In this document: one piece after another, positions 1 through 12,700 of the stretch | Position numbering within the stretch: the first letter of the stretch is position 1 | Layout of the letters: each line of letters begins with the position of its first letter | Assembly (NCBI GenBank): GCA_039619475.1 | Contig: CM077116.1 | Location: 460,287,576-460,351,575, forward strand | DNA: 64,000 nt | Source of the DNA: Icerya purchasi | Taxonomy: Eukaryota > Arthropoda > Insecta > Hemiptera > Monophlebidae | Direction: 5' to 3' | Position numbers and translations under genes: made by a program | Notes under the pieces: generated by a model | Seen by the model: only the letters and a program-made list of their open reading frames with translations | Databases searched by the model: none | What the model was told of the DNA's origin: nothing

Positions 1-3000
1 AATATGTATTCCATTTTAAGACTTGTGTACTCTTCAGAAGCGACAGTCTGTAAACGGCTAAGATTTTTTTCCATTAAGTTTGCTTGTAGCAATGACTCGT
101 CTAGAAGTATAGTCTTTTTTCCCCCCTATAGCCTCAGTGCATTTAGGACTGGTTTTAACTCTTTTTTTTTTTTTTTAATTTTTTTAGTTGTGTTGGATTA
201 AAGACTCTGGCGCGCCCATAAAATAAAATATAAAATAATATTATTATTATTTTATATTGAAAAAAAACAAAAACAGCGGCATTACTGACATCGACATTAT
301 TTACATTTTCCTAATTTTTTGGCTTAACACAATGACAGTTTTGCCGGCTCTGTAACCGTTTATTACGTCTGGTATTATCAGTGGCAGTAGATTCTGCAGT
401 CAGTTGTTCTAAGACAGGCAGCATTTTCATCAGAACTGCCAACGATTGAGCATTGGCGTACCACTTGCACGATCGAATTAAGGTTTTTGGTTTTAATTTA
501 GGACAGCCTGGAATTTTTTCGGGCATCTTTTCAGTGTTTAATGGCATAATTCCGCAAATCCATTCTTTAGAAAATCGAGTTTTTACTGCTTTTGCGAAGT
601 GTGTAGCAGTTTATTCGAGCGATACGATTAAAAAATAAAATGTAAAATCAGGACACGCTACAAAAATACTAGTTAAAGTATCGGGCTACGATTGCTTTTA
701 AAGTGATCTCGAGATATTTATCCTTTCTCAGAAATAATGAAATTTTACTTTCTTCATACTTGCATATGCTTGAGAGAGGGCCGCCGTGCGGTTTTCATTT
801 GGAAAAAAAGGTAAAAAAGTAAAATTTTTCGATTTATGCTCGCAGATTATACTGCGATACTTTCAACACTTTTCCCATATGTACACAATCAATGATTTTC
901 TAACGCGGGAAATGTATATATAATTATATGCGTGATTACCGGGAGGTGTATTGTGAATAACTAAAAAAAGAAAATGCTGACAGTGTTTATTTTTTCACGA
1001 TGAACTGTAGATGTACTCTTTTTTAGAATTATGTATGCCGAGAGATCTGAAATCTATTCACGCATATTTTTAATATTAAAAAGCGATGTTAAATAATAAT
1101 AAAAATAATCATCATCCATTTTTCCTTCGGAACCATGTCATCCTGATACGATGAAGAATTTTATGAGAATTACATCTTACATATTGACACGGATTCGGTA
1201 TTTACCTGGCGCGATGATGTCGAGCTAGAAATTTCTCTTCGGTTAAAATCATTAATTTTCGATTTCTCGGCATCATCGCATTGTTCGTTGTCGGCAGAGA
1301 ATACGGCCGGGATATTTACACGGCGGAATGTGTAATTTCCGATTTTTGTCGAATTTTTGGGCAAGTGTAAGGGGTTATATCAGTGTCCTAGTGTGTGCCG
1401 TCTACGACAGCAGGATAGCGTTGCTGGCAGACGCGTGAGCCGTAATAATTAAGAAATAGTATTTAAATGTGTGTGTGTGTGTGTGTGTGCGCAGTCTAGC
1501 CTGTTACTGTAATTGATAAGTATTTCGGTAATTTACCGTTAGCTTTGTTAAGTTCGATATCGAGCCTCGCCGTTGAGTTACCGTTGCGATTAGCGATAGA
1601 AACGTTACATACGTCGCTTTTTACTTCATCTAATCGCCGTATATATATATGTGTGTGTGTGTTTTTAAGCGCTATACCGTTTTGTTAGACCGTTTTATTC
1701 GTTTCATCTGAGATACGAGTCGAATGGTGTCAGAGATTCGTTATGAAATAGCCGCGATTAAAGCCTGAGACTCTGCCGAGGCAAGCTATTACGTGCGACA
1801 CTATAGGTATCGCTGGCGCCCGTGGGCTTGTTCCTTTTATGGTCGGAAAAGTTTTTTCGTTAAATAAAAAAAAATAATAAATCTTTCGGAATTATCCATT
1901 CCAAATCTGAAAAAATCGAAATTCTACCCCGTGTGGTTGCGTGCTACAGGCCGACTTAACCATCACGGAGCCCAGTTGGTTTCATTGGCGCACAGAGCTG
2001 AGGGACCGCCTCGAAAGTTGGAATTCAAAACAATGTGACGCGTGTTATGTTTTTGTTGTCTGTACAATATAGATTAAAATATAATTAGTATATTCGTTGA
2101 ATATTAAAAAAGAGAGAAAAAGAAAGTAAATAAAATTTAATCTAAAGTCAATCTCGTTGATAATTTCCTAATGTGTGCTAGAACACTGCAGCGATATTGC
2201 GAGTCCTCGATGGTGTATATGGTTTGAATGGTAGTTGGGTGAAAGAATATCATTCGTGTATGACCGACAGAAGTAGTGAACGTGGTTGGTAATGCATTGA
2301 ATAAAGAGAAAAAATATTTTACTTTATTTTGTATGTGTAAAAATAGGCACAGGCTGTTACAACAACGTAGCCTAGCGGAACCAGATGTTAGTACGATCAT
2401 TTATTAATTAAGAAATCACCATTTGTAGAAATGGGAATTGAAAATAATTTATCGAGCAGAGATTTAAATTATGTATCAATGTAAAGTGTGTGTGTGTGTG
2501 TGTGTGTGCTGTGATAAACTCTGTTGGGTGACTGGATGAAAAATAATACTAATTAAAATAATTAAAAACTATATATTAATAATGTAATGTTCGATAATTA
2601 AAAAATAACCGCAGAGCCAAAGTTTCGGAGAAAGTAGACCTAATTTGTTTTCGTACTGACAATCCCTTTATCGCGTTCTGCGTCTAAAATTTAAATAAAA
2701 ATCAAATCGTCATTTAACCATGTACAAATTAATTAAAAACGAAAATAATTTTAATTATTAATTAAAAACGAAAATAATAAATAAAATTCTTACAAAATAA
2801 TTGTATCTTAAATAAATTTTCTATTATTGAAATTGATATCTCCTTGTCACAGGTGAAGTTAAGGTCTTGCAGATAAAGTTTCTACAGTATAATACACATG
2901 TATACGCTTTTTTTTTTTTCTCGTTTAGTTTAGGAAGCACAATGTACGAATAAAACCGTTAGGAGTGCGTATGCCTAATGATTTTTTTGAACTAACACGC

Positions 3001-3579
3001 GCCCTATTTAAAATAACAAATTGTTTTTTTGCGTATTAGCCAAGGGATGGAAATTACCCTTTTCCTCCTCACCCTATGTTGGATATATTTTCCTATTGAT
3101 TACTCGTCAAACGCTGAAACTAGGACTATCTTTGTCTAGTAGTTGATAAAATCAACACCTGTTCAATATGGCTTTCGGGCTTTCAGCTAAAATTCCTTTT
3201 TCCGAATAATACGAAAAGACAAAGTGCACTAACTAGAAACCGAAAAAAAATTCAACCGGGATCGAAGCCTCATTATTTCAGCTGAAATAAATGTCCCTCG
3301 ACGGGATACAGACAGGGCTTGGCAAATGCGGATACTCAATGTCCAAGTGTGTCTTAAGGAATAGCTAAACTTCCGGATTCGGAACATTGTCGAAGAATGT
3401 TCAGTCTTTTCTTCAGGATATTTACGTTCAAAAGATATACATAATGTAAAGAACGATACGTTAGACTGACTGAAAGGATTGCAGATGAACTTGTAATAAT
3501 TTAAACGTTATCCCACCTTTATATTTAATAATTACAAATAACGAGTAACTATTTACATAACTGTACATATTTCTTACAG
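1..3579. other. Non-coding upstream region, no gene identified
   Basis: No reading frame here resembles a known protein. The block at about 1170-1850 is richer in G+C and CpG than its surroundings and could be promoter or 5' untranslated sequence of the bHLH gene, but nothing proves it. Short (TG)n runs lie at about 1469-1489 and 2487-2509. A run of T at about 163-183 and a palindromic AT stretch at about 222-258 are simple sequence. Confidence 0.4.
1469..1489. repeat. (TG)n microsatellite
   Basis: This is an uninterrupted alternating TG run. A second one lies at 2487-2509. Neither has a coding frame. Confidence 0.9.
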
Positions 3580-3732
3580 AAATACCACGACGGGTAGATC
3601 AACTATTTGCAGTCTGGAAGAATTTGACGAATTTGTCAAGCTGGATGAACGTGTAAAGATGGAGTTCTTGGAACAGATATATCCGAACTCGACCATTCTG
3701 AAATTTAAAAACGAAAATGATCAATTAAAAAG
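3580..3732 (+). CDS. Candidate internal coding exon (N-terminal part of the bHLH gene)
   Basis: The stretch is open for 51 codons between a polypyrimidine/AG acceptor and a GT donor. The peptide is acidic and then mixed-charge ([20 protein letters not shown], then [18 protein letters not shown]) and has no domain I recognise. The first base belongs to a codon begun in an unseen upstream exon. The next candidate exon in the same orientation and phase is the bHLH exon 9.5 kb downstream, and no other gene fragment lies between that could claim it. It could instead belong to an unrelated transcript. Confidence 0.5.
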
Positions 3733-6700
3733 GTGAAAAAATATTGCATCCGTATTTTCCGGCGACCTCTTACCGCGTTAATTAAATATTATATTTGAGA
3801 TACTGGCTGCGTGAACGAGTTCATTGCAGACATTTCAATCGTATCGTATGACGTTAATCTGCTAAACTGGAAAACCAATCTAGGAAATTGCCGCGCAACT
3901 GGTGTATTTCGACGTTTTAATAAAATAATGAGTCCGTAATTACCCGTCGATATTTTTTATTCATTAGTTTAAAATAAGCAAAAAGCGTAAAATTACATTT
4001 TCAAACATAAATTCTGTTCGTCATAAATTTTTGTTAGTCTCCATTTAGTTTTGTCACATGTCTCACTTTGCTCGTGGAAATGCGCTCAGATCGGAGTCTC
4101 TATAGTAATCCAAGCAGTTTTCGTAGATACTTGATTTTTTTTTTATTATGCAAACTACGGAAACGTCGAATTTATATTGCCGTTACCTGAATAGTCTACC
4201 TGAAAGAAAGGGTGTTCTTGATGGTAGGAGTGAGCCTGAAGTAATATGAAGACGATAAAGCGGAATTAACCTCCGCGTTTCAAGCCAGCAATCCTTTCGT
4301 AATCATAAATTATGACAATTCCGCGAACAAAGCCGTACTACTATTATCGATTGGTATCGTAACTTAATAGAACATTTTCCAACGATAATCACTGACATTA
4401 TTTTGTGGAAAATTGTAAGAAACATTTGCTTATGCCATCACTCCGTGACTAAATTAAAGAGCAAAGCTATGCTTTCTAGAATTTTTCGAAAGAATTGCAG
4501 ACCCCTCTGAAAATGTAATTTTTTATCTAATTACTATAGAGTGTTACAATTTTATACCCGATGTTTTGTTAAATGTTTATCGCGATCATTATATCATACT
4601 GCAACCACCCTATATACGAATTATAATACCCCGGACTAATGCCTGTCAATTTAAACTGTCGCAATGGTCTCTAGTGGCCCCTTGAATGATTGACTATTAT
4701 CGTCGTGGTCTCACCAGTTCGACTCTTCCTCTCAGTCATAGTGAAAGTATTGCGATAAATTGAAAAGTAGTAGATAATAAATTAAACAATTTTTCGATTT
4801 AATGCTGAACTAAAAAAAAAGGGGAAAAAAAAATCGTTCGATTTTTTGAGTATTGTCTTTTGAAGTTCAGAAGTGAAATATGATGGATATTGCTTTTTTA
4901 ATTTTACTTTTTTGTCTGTTATTCTTATTACCGTCATCATTCTGTAACGAGTTGTACATTCTATACAAAAACTGTTGAAGTTCTTTAGATTAATTCGTGC
5001 CAACTATTTCTTATGATTTAATGGGGAACGTTTTGACTGAACGTATATCGTATCCATATCCGTGTCTAATCGATGTACTTCTTCACCTCTTCTAATAGCA
5101 CGAAGAAACATTTGTTTTTTTATTTTTATTTTTTATTTTTAATGAGTTCGTCAACATGGACATTGGACCGAGAATGGTGGTAAAGAGGGGAAGGAGACTT
5201 AGATTTTTATACGATCCAAGATAGCCGACAAAACGGAACATTAAGAACTTGGATAACACAAGAAGAAGGAAAGAAGAGAATAAACGAAGCATCGTGTGGA
5301 GCGAGAATACCGTTTGAGTGAAAAGTGACGAACAATCGAACATTATGTGATCGGGATTACAAATAAAGTATGATGCTGGGCTCGGTTGACTGTGTAAGAT
5401 TATTCCTCTCAGATATCTATAAATCTTTCCTAGAAAAGAAATTTACTACTGCTACTTTTGTTGACGTCTCGGCCGCGTTTGATAATGTACACCTTCCTAT
5501 TCTTTGCACCAAGCTTCTCTCGCTCAACATTCCTTCTTCCCTCATTGTCAATCTCTTCCATTCCTGTCGTAAATTCTATTTGTTATCTTGGTCTGTTCCC
5601 GAATGGCCACTTTTCTTTTCATTAGTATATCAACTATTTCTACAATTCCTCTCTCAAACGACTGAACCTTCTAAAAGCTTTATCTCCTCGAAAATTGCTA
5701 CACTGCCGATCCTTTACAAATTCATAATGTGTATTGAACTTGATTATTGTGCATATAGCGGCCAATTAATTTTTCTCTTCTTCCTCTTCGTGCTAACTCC
5801 ACTTCTCGCCTGGTAATTAAATCCGAATTTCTCCATAGGGTAGAATCCGCATTTATCTCTCATGTACTACTTTTTACTGATGACTAAAATGGAGAACGGT
5901 GTGTACGCGGTGCGTTTACCTATTCCTCTCTTCATCATTCTGAACCTTTCAGGCTTCCTTCCTTCAGCTCTTTCTTCACAACTAAGTCAGTCTCCATTTT
6001 GCGTGCAATATCTTTCATTTATACAACTAATAGAATCTCCAAATTCCTCGATATTTTCAATGTTCGCCTTCAAGCAGTTTCTTCTTCTCCTTCTCCTTCT
6101 TCTAACAGTATTATTCGATCAGTTTATTCCCTTATTTCCAACTTATTATCATCCCGTCCTATACTTATAGACCTTTTGTGGGTTCCCAGTTATTCTGACA
6201 TCGAAGGCTACGCATGGCAGATTGTCTAGCTTGATCGACCGCCCTCAATGCTCCGTAACCACTTTCAGCGTCCGACTTAGTCCTCCTTTCCTTCATCAAT
6301 CATTCCAGACTTTGGTTGGATAAATACCACTCCTTATTCTCCAATTCCGCGTCACACTATCTTCTCATCCAGCCCTCCGGCCTTGGTTTCGTTTCATTCC
6401 GTTCAGTTGCCGTTCTATTATTATCTCTTTAATCAGATTAAGAATTAATCATTACCACCTTCCCGTTCCGCGCTTTCGTGTAGAATAGGTTTAGAAGGAA
6501 TAGAAGAATAAAAACAGTTAATTGGATGAAGAAAAGAGGAAAAATGAAAGGAGAGTATGGGAATTTATTGTGAGTGTAGATGCACAGAGAAAACTGAACG
6601 AGGCAGCTAACAGTAAGAGATAGAATTGGAGTTTTGTTGACAGAAAAGCGCCAGTTACATAAAATGGAGGAATAAGAAGAAATAATGGAGGAAGTAGAAA

Positions 6701-9700
6701 TCGGCAACCGTTTGATAAGGAAACCATAACTTAAGAAGGAACGTCGATAAACTTTGGCCACAAATCTGAGAGAAATAAGAGTAGACCACGAGAAGGCGAG
6801 CCTATGCACTTTTTTCGCCATTTCGAGGATAAATCTGGCTCTAACATTGGCTCTTTTATGAGAAAGAAAGTTGCTGGGCGTTCGAAAAGATCTGAAAGTA
6901 GTTAAACTGAAATCAAAGGCAGCTCTATACAGTAAGCATTTATTTCGCACTCTTTCCTATTCTACGCTTCCATAACATGTTGGCAGTAGCTGTAATTTTC
7001 GACATCGTAGCAAAAAGTTTTCCTCCTCTTCTCCAACTTCTACACTAGTCCCAGTTTACGGTCTCCGGTTTTTTGAATGATGCACAATTCCATGTCGTCT
7101 CCATACTACATATTTACTAATATCCGCTACAAGCGTACATCTCATGTGAGTCTAAACGACTACGCTCTATACATTTCCCGTAGCGAGTAAACTTCGAATC
7201 CCCACTAGTCTTAAGTGAACTTAGCCGTATTGCATACTGCAACACATAAGCCGGTATTATTTTTAAAATATCCTATTGCATCGTTTAATCTGGTCGGATG
7301 GGGACGCAAGCAGCCTGACTGCTACTTCCCAATATAGATTCGAAATAACTAAAAGTATCTCTGCAACTGCTATTCCTACGACTACACGTGTTAGTTGTGT
7401 AGAGCTTTTTTTATCGGCGGCTTTTTTACTTCTTTAAAGACAATATATCTATTTAGCAGTTACAATTTACACGATGAAATTTCCAGTGGCAATTCGATTA
7501 ATTTCCATTTTCGCTTTGCCAATCGTCAAATCGTATTTAAACCGCGTCTTACTGTTCCTTTCCAATAATAACTTTTATGATAGCGCAATATTCCGCTATC
7601 GGTCAGTCGAGGGCAACCATCTTTCGCCGGGGTGTTTATACGCCATAATTTAAAATAATATTCAATTGCCAGCATGTATCTGTGCAGGTAATCACTTTTA
7701 GAAGATCACCTAAAATAATAGTCGCATTTTCAATAATGATAATCTTTTAAAATTAAAAGAAACTCTATGATCACTTTTGATAATGACTTAATGTTTAATA
7801 CGTCCTATTCATAAAAGGAAAAGGTCGTGCTTTGTGTTAAAAGAGACTTCGTATAAAATTCAATAACTCATTTGGTTTCAACGGGTTAAAAACAAAAAAG
7901 AAACGAATTTTAAATGTAATTTAAAACGCAAAATCTTACTTGATTTCAGACGTAACGGAAGTACATCAATTAATAATATAGCGGAAATTCATTAACAGCT
8001 TGTAGGATTTCGTGTTGTTACACTACCGGATAGGGGTTATACGAATTTAGTTTGTAATATTTACAAGAATCGAATCTCGGTATTTCTAATTTACGTAATT
8101 AAAGATAGACTCGCACGAAATTATTAGATTTTCAATTTTGGTTTGAGTCTGTCAGTTGCCGTCCTAGTAATATCCAGTCCATTTTTTTACCAGATTTATC
8201 TTATCTGAACACAAAACTGACGAAGATTTTTATTGCTATTATCGTCATTGTTGAACACCGTACGTAAAAACTAATTCGACATGTTGACGTCCACTTGCTA
8301 CAAGAATTATTCTTCTTCAGGTGCCGTACACTACATAGCGCGTTGGCGCAACCTATTTGTACATTTTTAGTTGTACAGATATAGGTTGTGTACCAAGCAA
8401 TTGTGTTTATATGCAGTACGAATGTATACATACGCAAGACTACATTCGGAACTGATAGTAATCGTTTGATTTTTACCGATTTACATAAATGCAGTTCTAT
8501 TTATATCTGCTGTATACTGACCTAGCGCGCATATGATGTTGTACGTGGTGGTTTTCCATTGCCTTCCACGTAATTATTAGCGAATATTTTAGTTTTAATT
8601 TTTCGGAATAAGTTCTGTCATCGCCCGGGATCGAACCCGTGACCTTCACAACGGTTAGTCAAGCGCTCTAGCAAACTAGGCTATCGCGAAAGAACTATTT
8701 TATTTAAATACGCGAAAAGAATAAAGACACGCATCGTGTATATTTTGCCTGAAATTTGTTAGTAACTATTATACAAATCGGAAAAATAACTCTATAAGCT
8801 GCCAATTAAAAGATGAAACTGTGTAAATCAGTAATGCCCCTCGATGTGTTAAAAATCCTTTAAAATCCCAAGTTACAAAAATAGCGGTACAAAATTGCCG
8901 GTTTAGTTCTTTCACAAAATTTACGACACTATCACAGAATTATTTTTCTTACTGCAAACAGCATACTTTCACATATTTACTTTTCAATCGGCGCGTATAA
9001 TCAGTGACATTGAAGTAACAGATTATTTTATTCCCAAAACAGTTATAGTTTACAACAGTCTGTGATGCCTTTACAATATTATAATATTAATTATTTATCG
9101 CCATAGCTGATATTAACCTAAATAACGAACGACTCAAACCCCTTTTAGCACTTAACAGTCAAACCACCGAAAATGCATCTACGTACGCTGAAAAAATTAA
9201 AACTGTTTATGCGCACACCGCTTTCATGCATCCTACTAAAAATCGAAGGCCGATTTTTGATCTTGCTGAAGGATATGTAATAGAGAAAACTATCTCTGTT
9301 AGCCTCAATGAAATATATAAATGGTGCAAAACATTATTGTGACCTCTAAGGTTAGAAATTTCTCTCGAGTACTCGGCGATACGCCTTTTTTTCTGCAACA
9401 ATAATGGATTTATACACTCGGTACTAATCAAAGTAGGACGATTAAAACCGATCGCTAACAAAATAGTTTTACTTAATGTATTTCACTAGTTAAATTCCTT
9501 GAAATCTGAAATTTCCTTCGGTAATCCTTCTACTATATAGAAGTGAATCTTAATGTACTCGTAGCACAGGATCTTCAACAACCGTGTTATTAGCTGGAGA
9601 AGACAGGCATATACTGTAGGGACTTATCAACTTGGCAGACTTTCAGATTCTTCTGAATTAAAACTTTTTCAAGCGTATTTCGAATATTTTACCAAAGGAC

Positions 9701-12700
9701 AACGTCGTGAGTTGATGAAACCTTATATTCACCGTTGACGAAGTAATAGATTGCGAATGATCAAATATCTTACACGGTAGAAATTTATAACGAGATGGAG
9801 ATGAATATATTATTATAACTATTTCATTTTAGTCGAGTATATCCTAATCTGCGGCAAGGTGGAAAGGATAACACTCGCGCACACACTTAATATGATCAGC
9901 AGAGAAACATATGTAAATTTCTATAAAACGAAGAAATACGATCTCACCTAGTCTCGTTATATTGATATTGCTGGCACGTGGTTACTGTGTTAAAAACGGG
10001 ACAAAATCACCGGGGTCAATTAGAAACATTGAAAACTATTATTAATTAAAGGCAACTTGTTCAACGGAGAAGTGGGATGTGCGCAGCATCAGAGTGGAAC
10101 GAGTTGTAATTTTCAGTTTTCAAGCACATGTAGATGCGAGAACTTATTCTAATACGTTGTACTGATGACGTTGGAATCGCTTATTTTTCGTCAAATTTTT
10201 TATATACTTTATAGAGAAATCGAAACCATTCCGATTGGAATTGTTTAGTATTTCAAATTTTTGCAGTAAAACGAAGAAATGGTAATTGTTCAAAAATCGG
10301 GAGTTTTTAATTTGCAAGCGCAAAACTGTATCTGATCTACACATCGGATATTCCAGCTTTAACAATAACAGTAGCCGCAACATTTTCTGATGACACGTGT
10401 ACACTGGGAGCGCATGAGGATCTGACTTGCGCTTCGGTTCTAGTCCAAGAACACCTGAATAGAATTCAGGACTGGGCGAGTAAATGAAAAATTAAAGTTA
10501 ATCGTTTAAAAAGACAGCAGGTCGCCGAACAGAGGGAATTGCCCTACTTAATACTTAAATGGGCAAGCGCTGGTTAATTGCAACACCGTTTAATACCTAG
10601 GATTGGTACTAGATCGTCGACTTACTTGGGGAGGAGCTCAAGTTGCAAACTGCAGACAAAAAGTCATTGCCAGAATCAAGGCACTAGGGTGTATTTTTAA
10701 TAGAAGGTCACTCTAAGGTGTAAAAGGCTAGTGTATACATGGCGGTTGTAGCCCCATGCTGGAGATATGGGCTTGAAGTGTACGGAACTTCAGCAGTGAG
10801 TAACATCAGAAGACTAACTGCAGTCACGAATATTAAGGCAGATGGTTAACGCGTATTACGTGTTAAATAAAACCCTCCATGAGGATCTAAACGTTCCTTA
10901 TAAGTTCTACAATAAATTTGCAGTTAACGGTAACTCGAATATAGCCAGCATGAGGCAGATGAGCCTTCCGGGTTGCACACACCGGAGACTGAGAAGGACA
11001 CGATGTAGAGACGTTTTGGCAAACGGATGACTAGGGAACGTTTACAACAGCATATACGTCATCATGTAGCATTCCACATAATCGTTTAACGTTACGTATT
11101 AATCTAAGATATCATTTATTAATATAGTTATTGTTTAAGTCCGCTACTATGTATCAGAAAGGGAAGGCTGTATATTAACCTTCTCTTTTATTTCTGATTT
11201 CTGCACTCTGTCGTTCTTTATAAATTTTTCTTACGCGTTTAATTATATAAGACAGCATTGGTTAATAGCTATCGTATGTTTCGCTGTTGTCTCTGATCCG
11301 CTGGGAGAAGAGATGATATTCTTAAATGTCTGTTTTTCTTTTTAGCATAGTGTCAGCAGTGCCAATAGTAGTCATCTTCGACTGGTGTGGCAAAATAACA
11401 AAAAAAAAAAAAAAAAAAAAACTTCGTAATTCGATAGTCAAGTACGTCGCCAACCGATGAGCCGGGGGGGGGGACAAGATAACAGAAAGATGATATGAGT
11501 TATAGGAAAAATAAAATGTATAATTATTAAACAAGTATAAAATCTTAATTAAAACATAATTTTCGTGGGTTTCTGGCAAATTGTTCTACTACTTTATTAT
11601 AAAAGTCTTCCAAATTGTCCGTGATTACGCGCCTATAAATACTAAAGTTTCGAGGCTCCAAGGGGGGGGGCAACGGCTCTTGCTCTCAATGTCGATAGCT
11701 GAACTTTAATAAAACGACTAATAACAATAATACCGAAAAATGTAAAGTATTCGTTTCTTTTCAAGAGTAGTTTTGAAAATTTGCATCATTCCGATGTTTT
11801 ACTTTTGTATCATACATATAGAATAAAAAAGGGAATTTCTATACCGATAAGGACACACTGCTCTTTTTCGGTCACTTAACATATTACAACGGATAAATTG
11901 CAATAAAATCAAATAGCGGCTATCTTATAAAACACAGGCTAACGTGCAACATAAAATTTATCCCAGAGTTAATTTCCGCGCTATTGATCCGGTGCAGTTA
12001 TAGAAAGAGCCGTCTGTGTGTAGCACTTTTTATTCTCTCAAAGTAGTCTTGGAGAAGAGGTGTTATCATGAAGGCTACACAGTTCTGTAGCTCATTCACA
12101 TTATTCGAATATGCTCCGCTGGGAGATATTAAATGAACTGGTCCGGAAAATGACTGGTTCTAGAAGAAAGCTGTGCGCATACGCATACGGACATGAAATG
12201 GAGAAATTATCCTTTGCGAGACTCCGAAAATTGAACTACAATCTTCATCACTTCCTTTGGATCTTTCCCAATATCCTGAATATGTGATAAATGACACAAC
12301 GATCATTCGCCCGCCTTTTTTTTTCTCTTTTTTTTTTGTCCGCCTTAAGAGAGATATTTTTTATATATACTTTTTTTCGCCGGATTCGGTTTTGTACGGG
12401 GATAACCTCTCGCGAGCAAAATGTTACAAGTTACATATTAAGAATGAAAATTTTACGAGCGCATTTACAATTGAAACAAATCAAAGTGGTTTATCGGCTG
12501 ACGTCTTCCGTGTTTTAGTCTCTTTAATAACGAAATTCGATCGCGAGCGCTTTCATCGTGCAAATAATAATACGAGTAGTAAAACCTACGGAATATTTTT
12601 CGTTTACGATTGTTGTTTAACGATGCATTTCGCAAAATGTGCAACTACCGCGCGAACTCCCTATTCATCTCCTTCGTTTACCGAATAAATTCCTACCTGT

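Noticed and set aside
1170..1364. Minus-strand 64-codon frame with coding-like composition and a CAG|GTAAAT donor
   Set aside because: No ATG opens it and an in-frame stop lies upstream without an AG acceptor between, so it cannot be an internal or first exon.
3235..3320. Sequence resembling the complement of a B-box (gggatcgaag)
   Set aside because: The rest of a tRNA head, a body shared with the other SINEs and target duplications are missing.
8612..8692. Possible functional tRNA gene on minus
   Set aside because: The A and B boxes are present, but the sequence continues into a body shared with a second copy and has flanking duplications, so it is a SINE head.
12257..12688. 143-codon + frame
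   Set aside because: Phe-rich start from homopolymer T and no motif; it lies inside the candidate bHLH intron and looks like chance.
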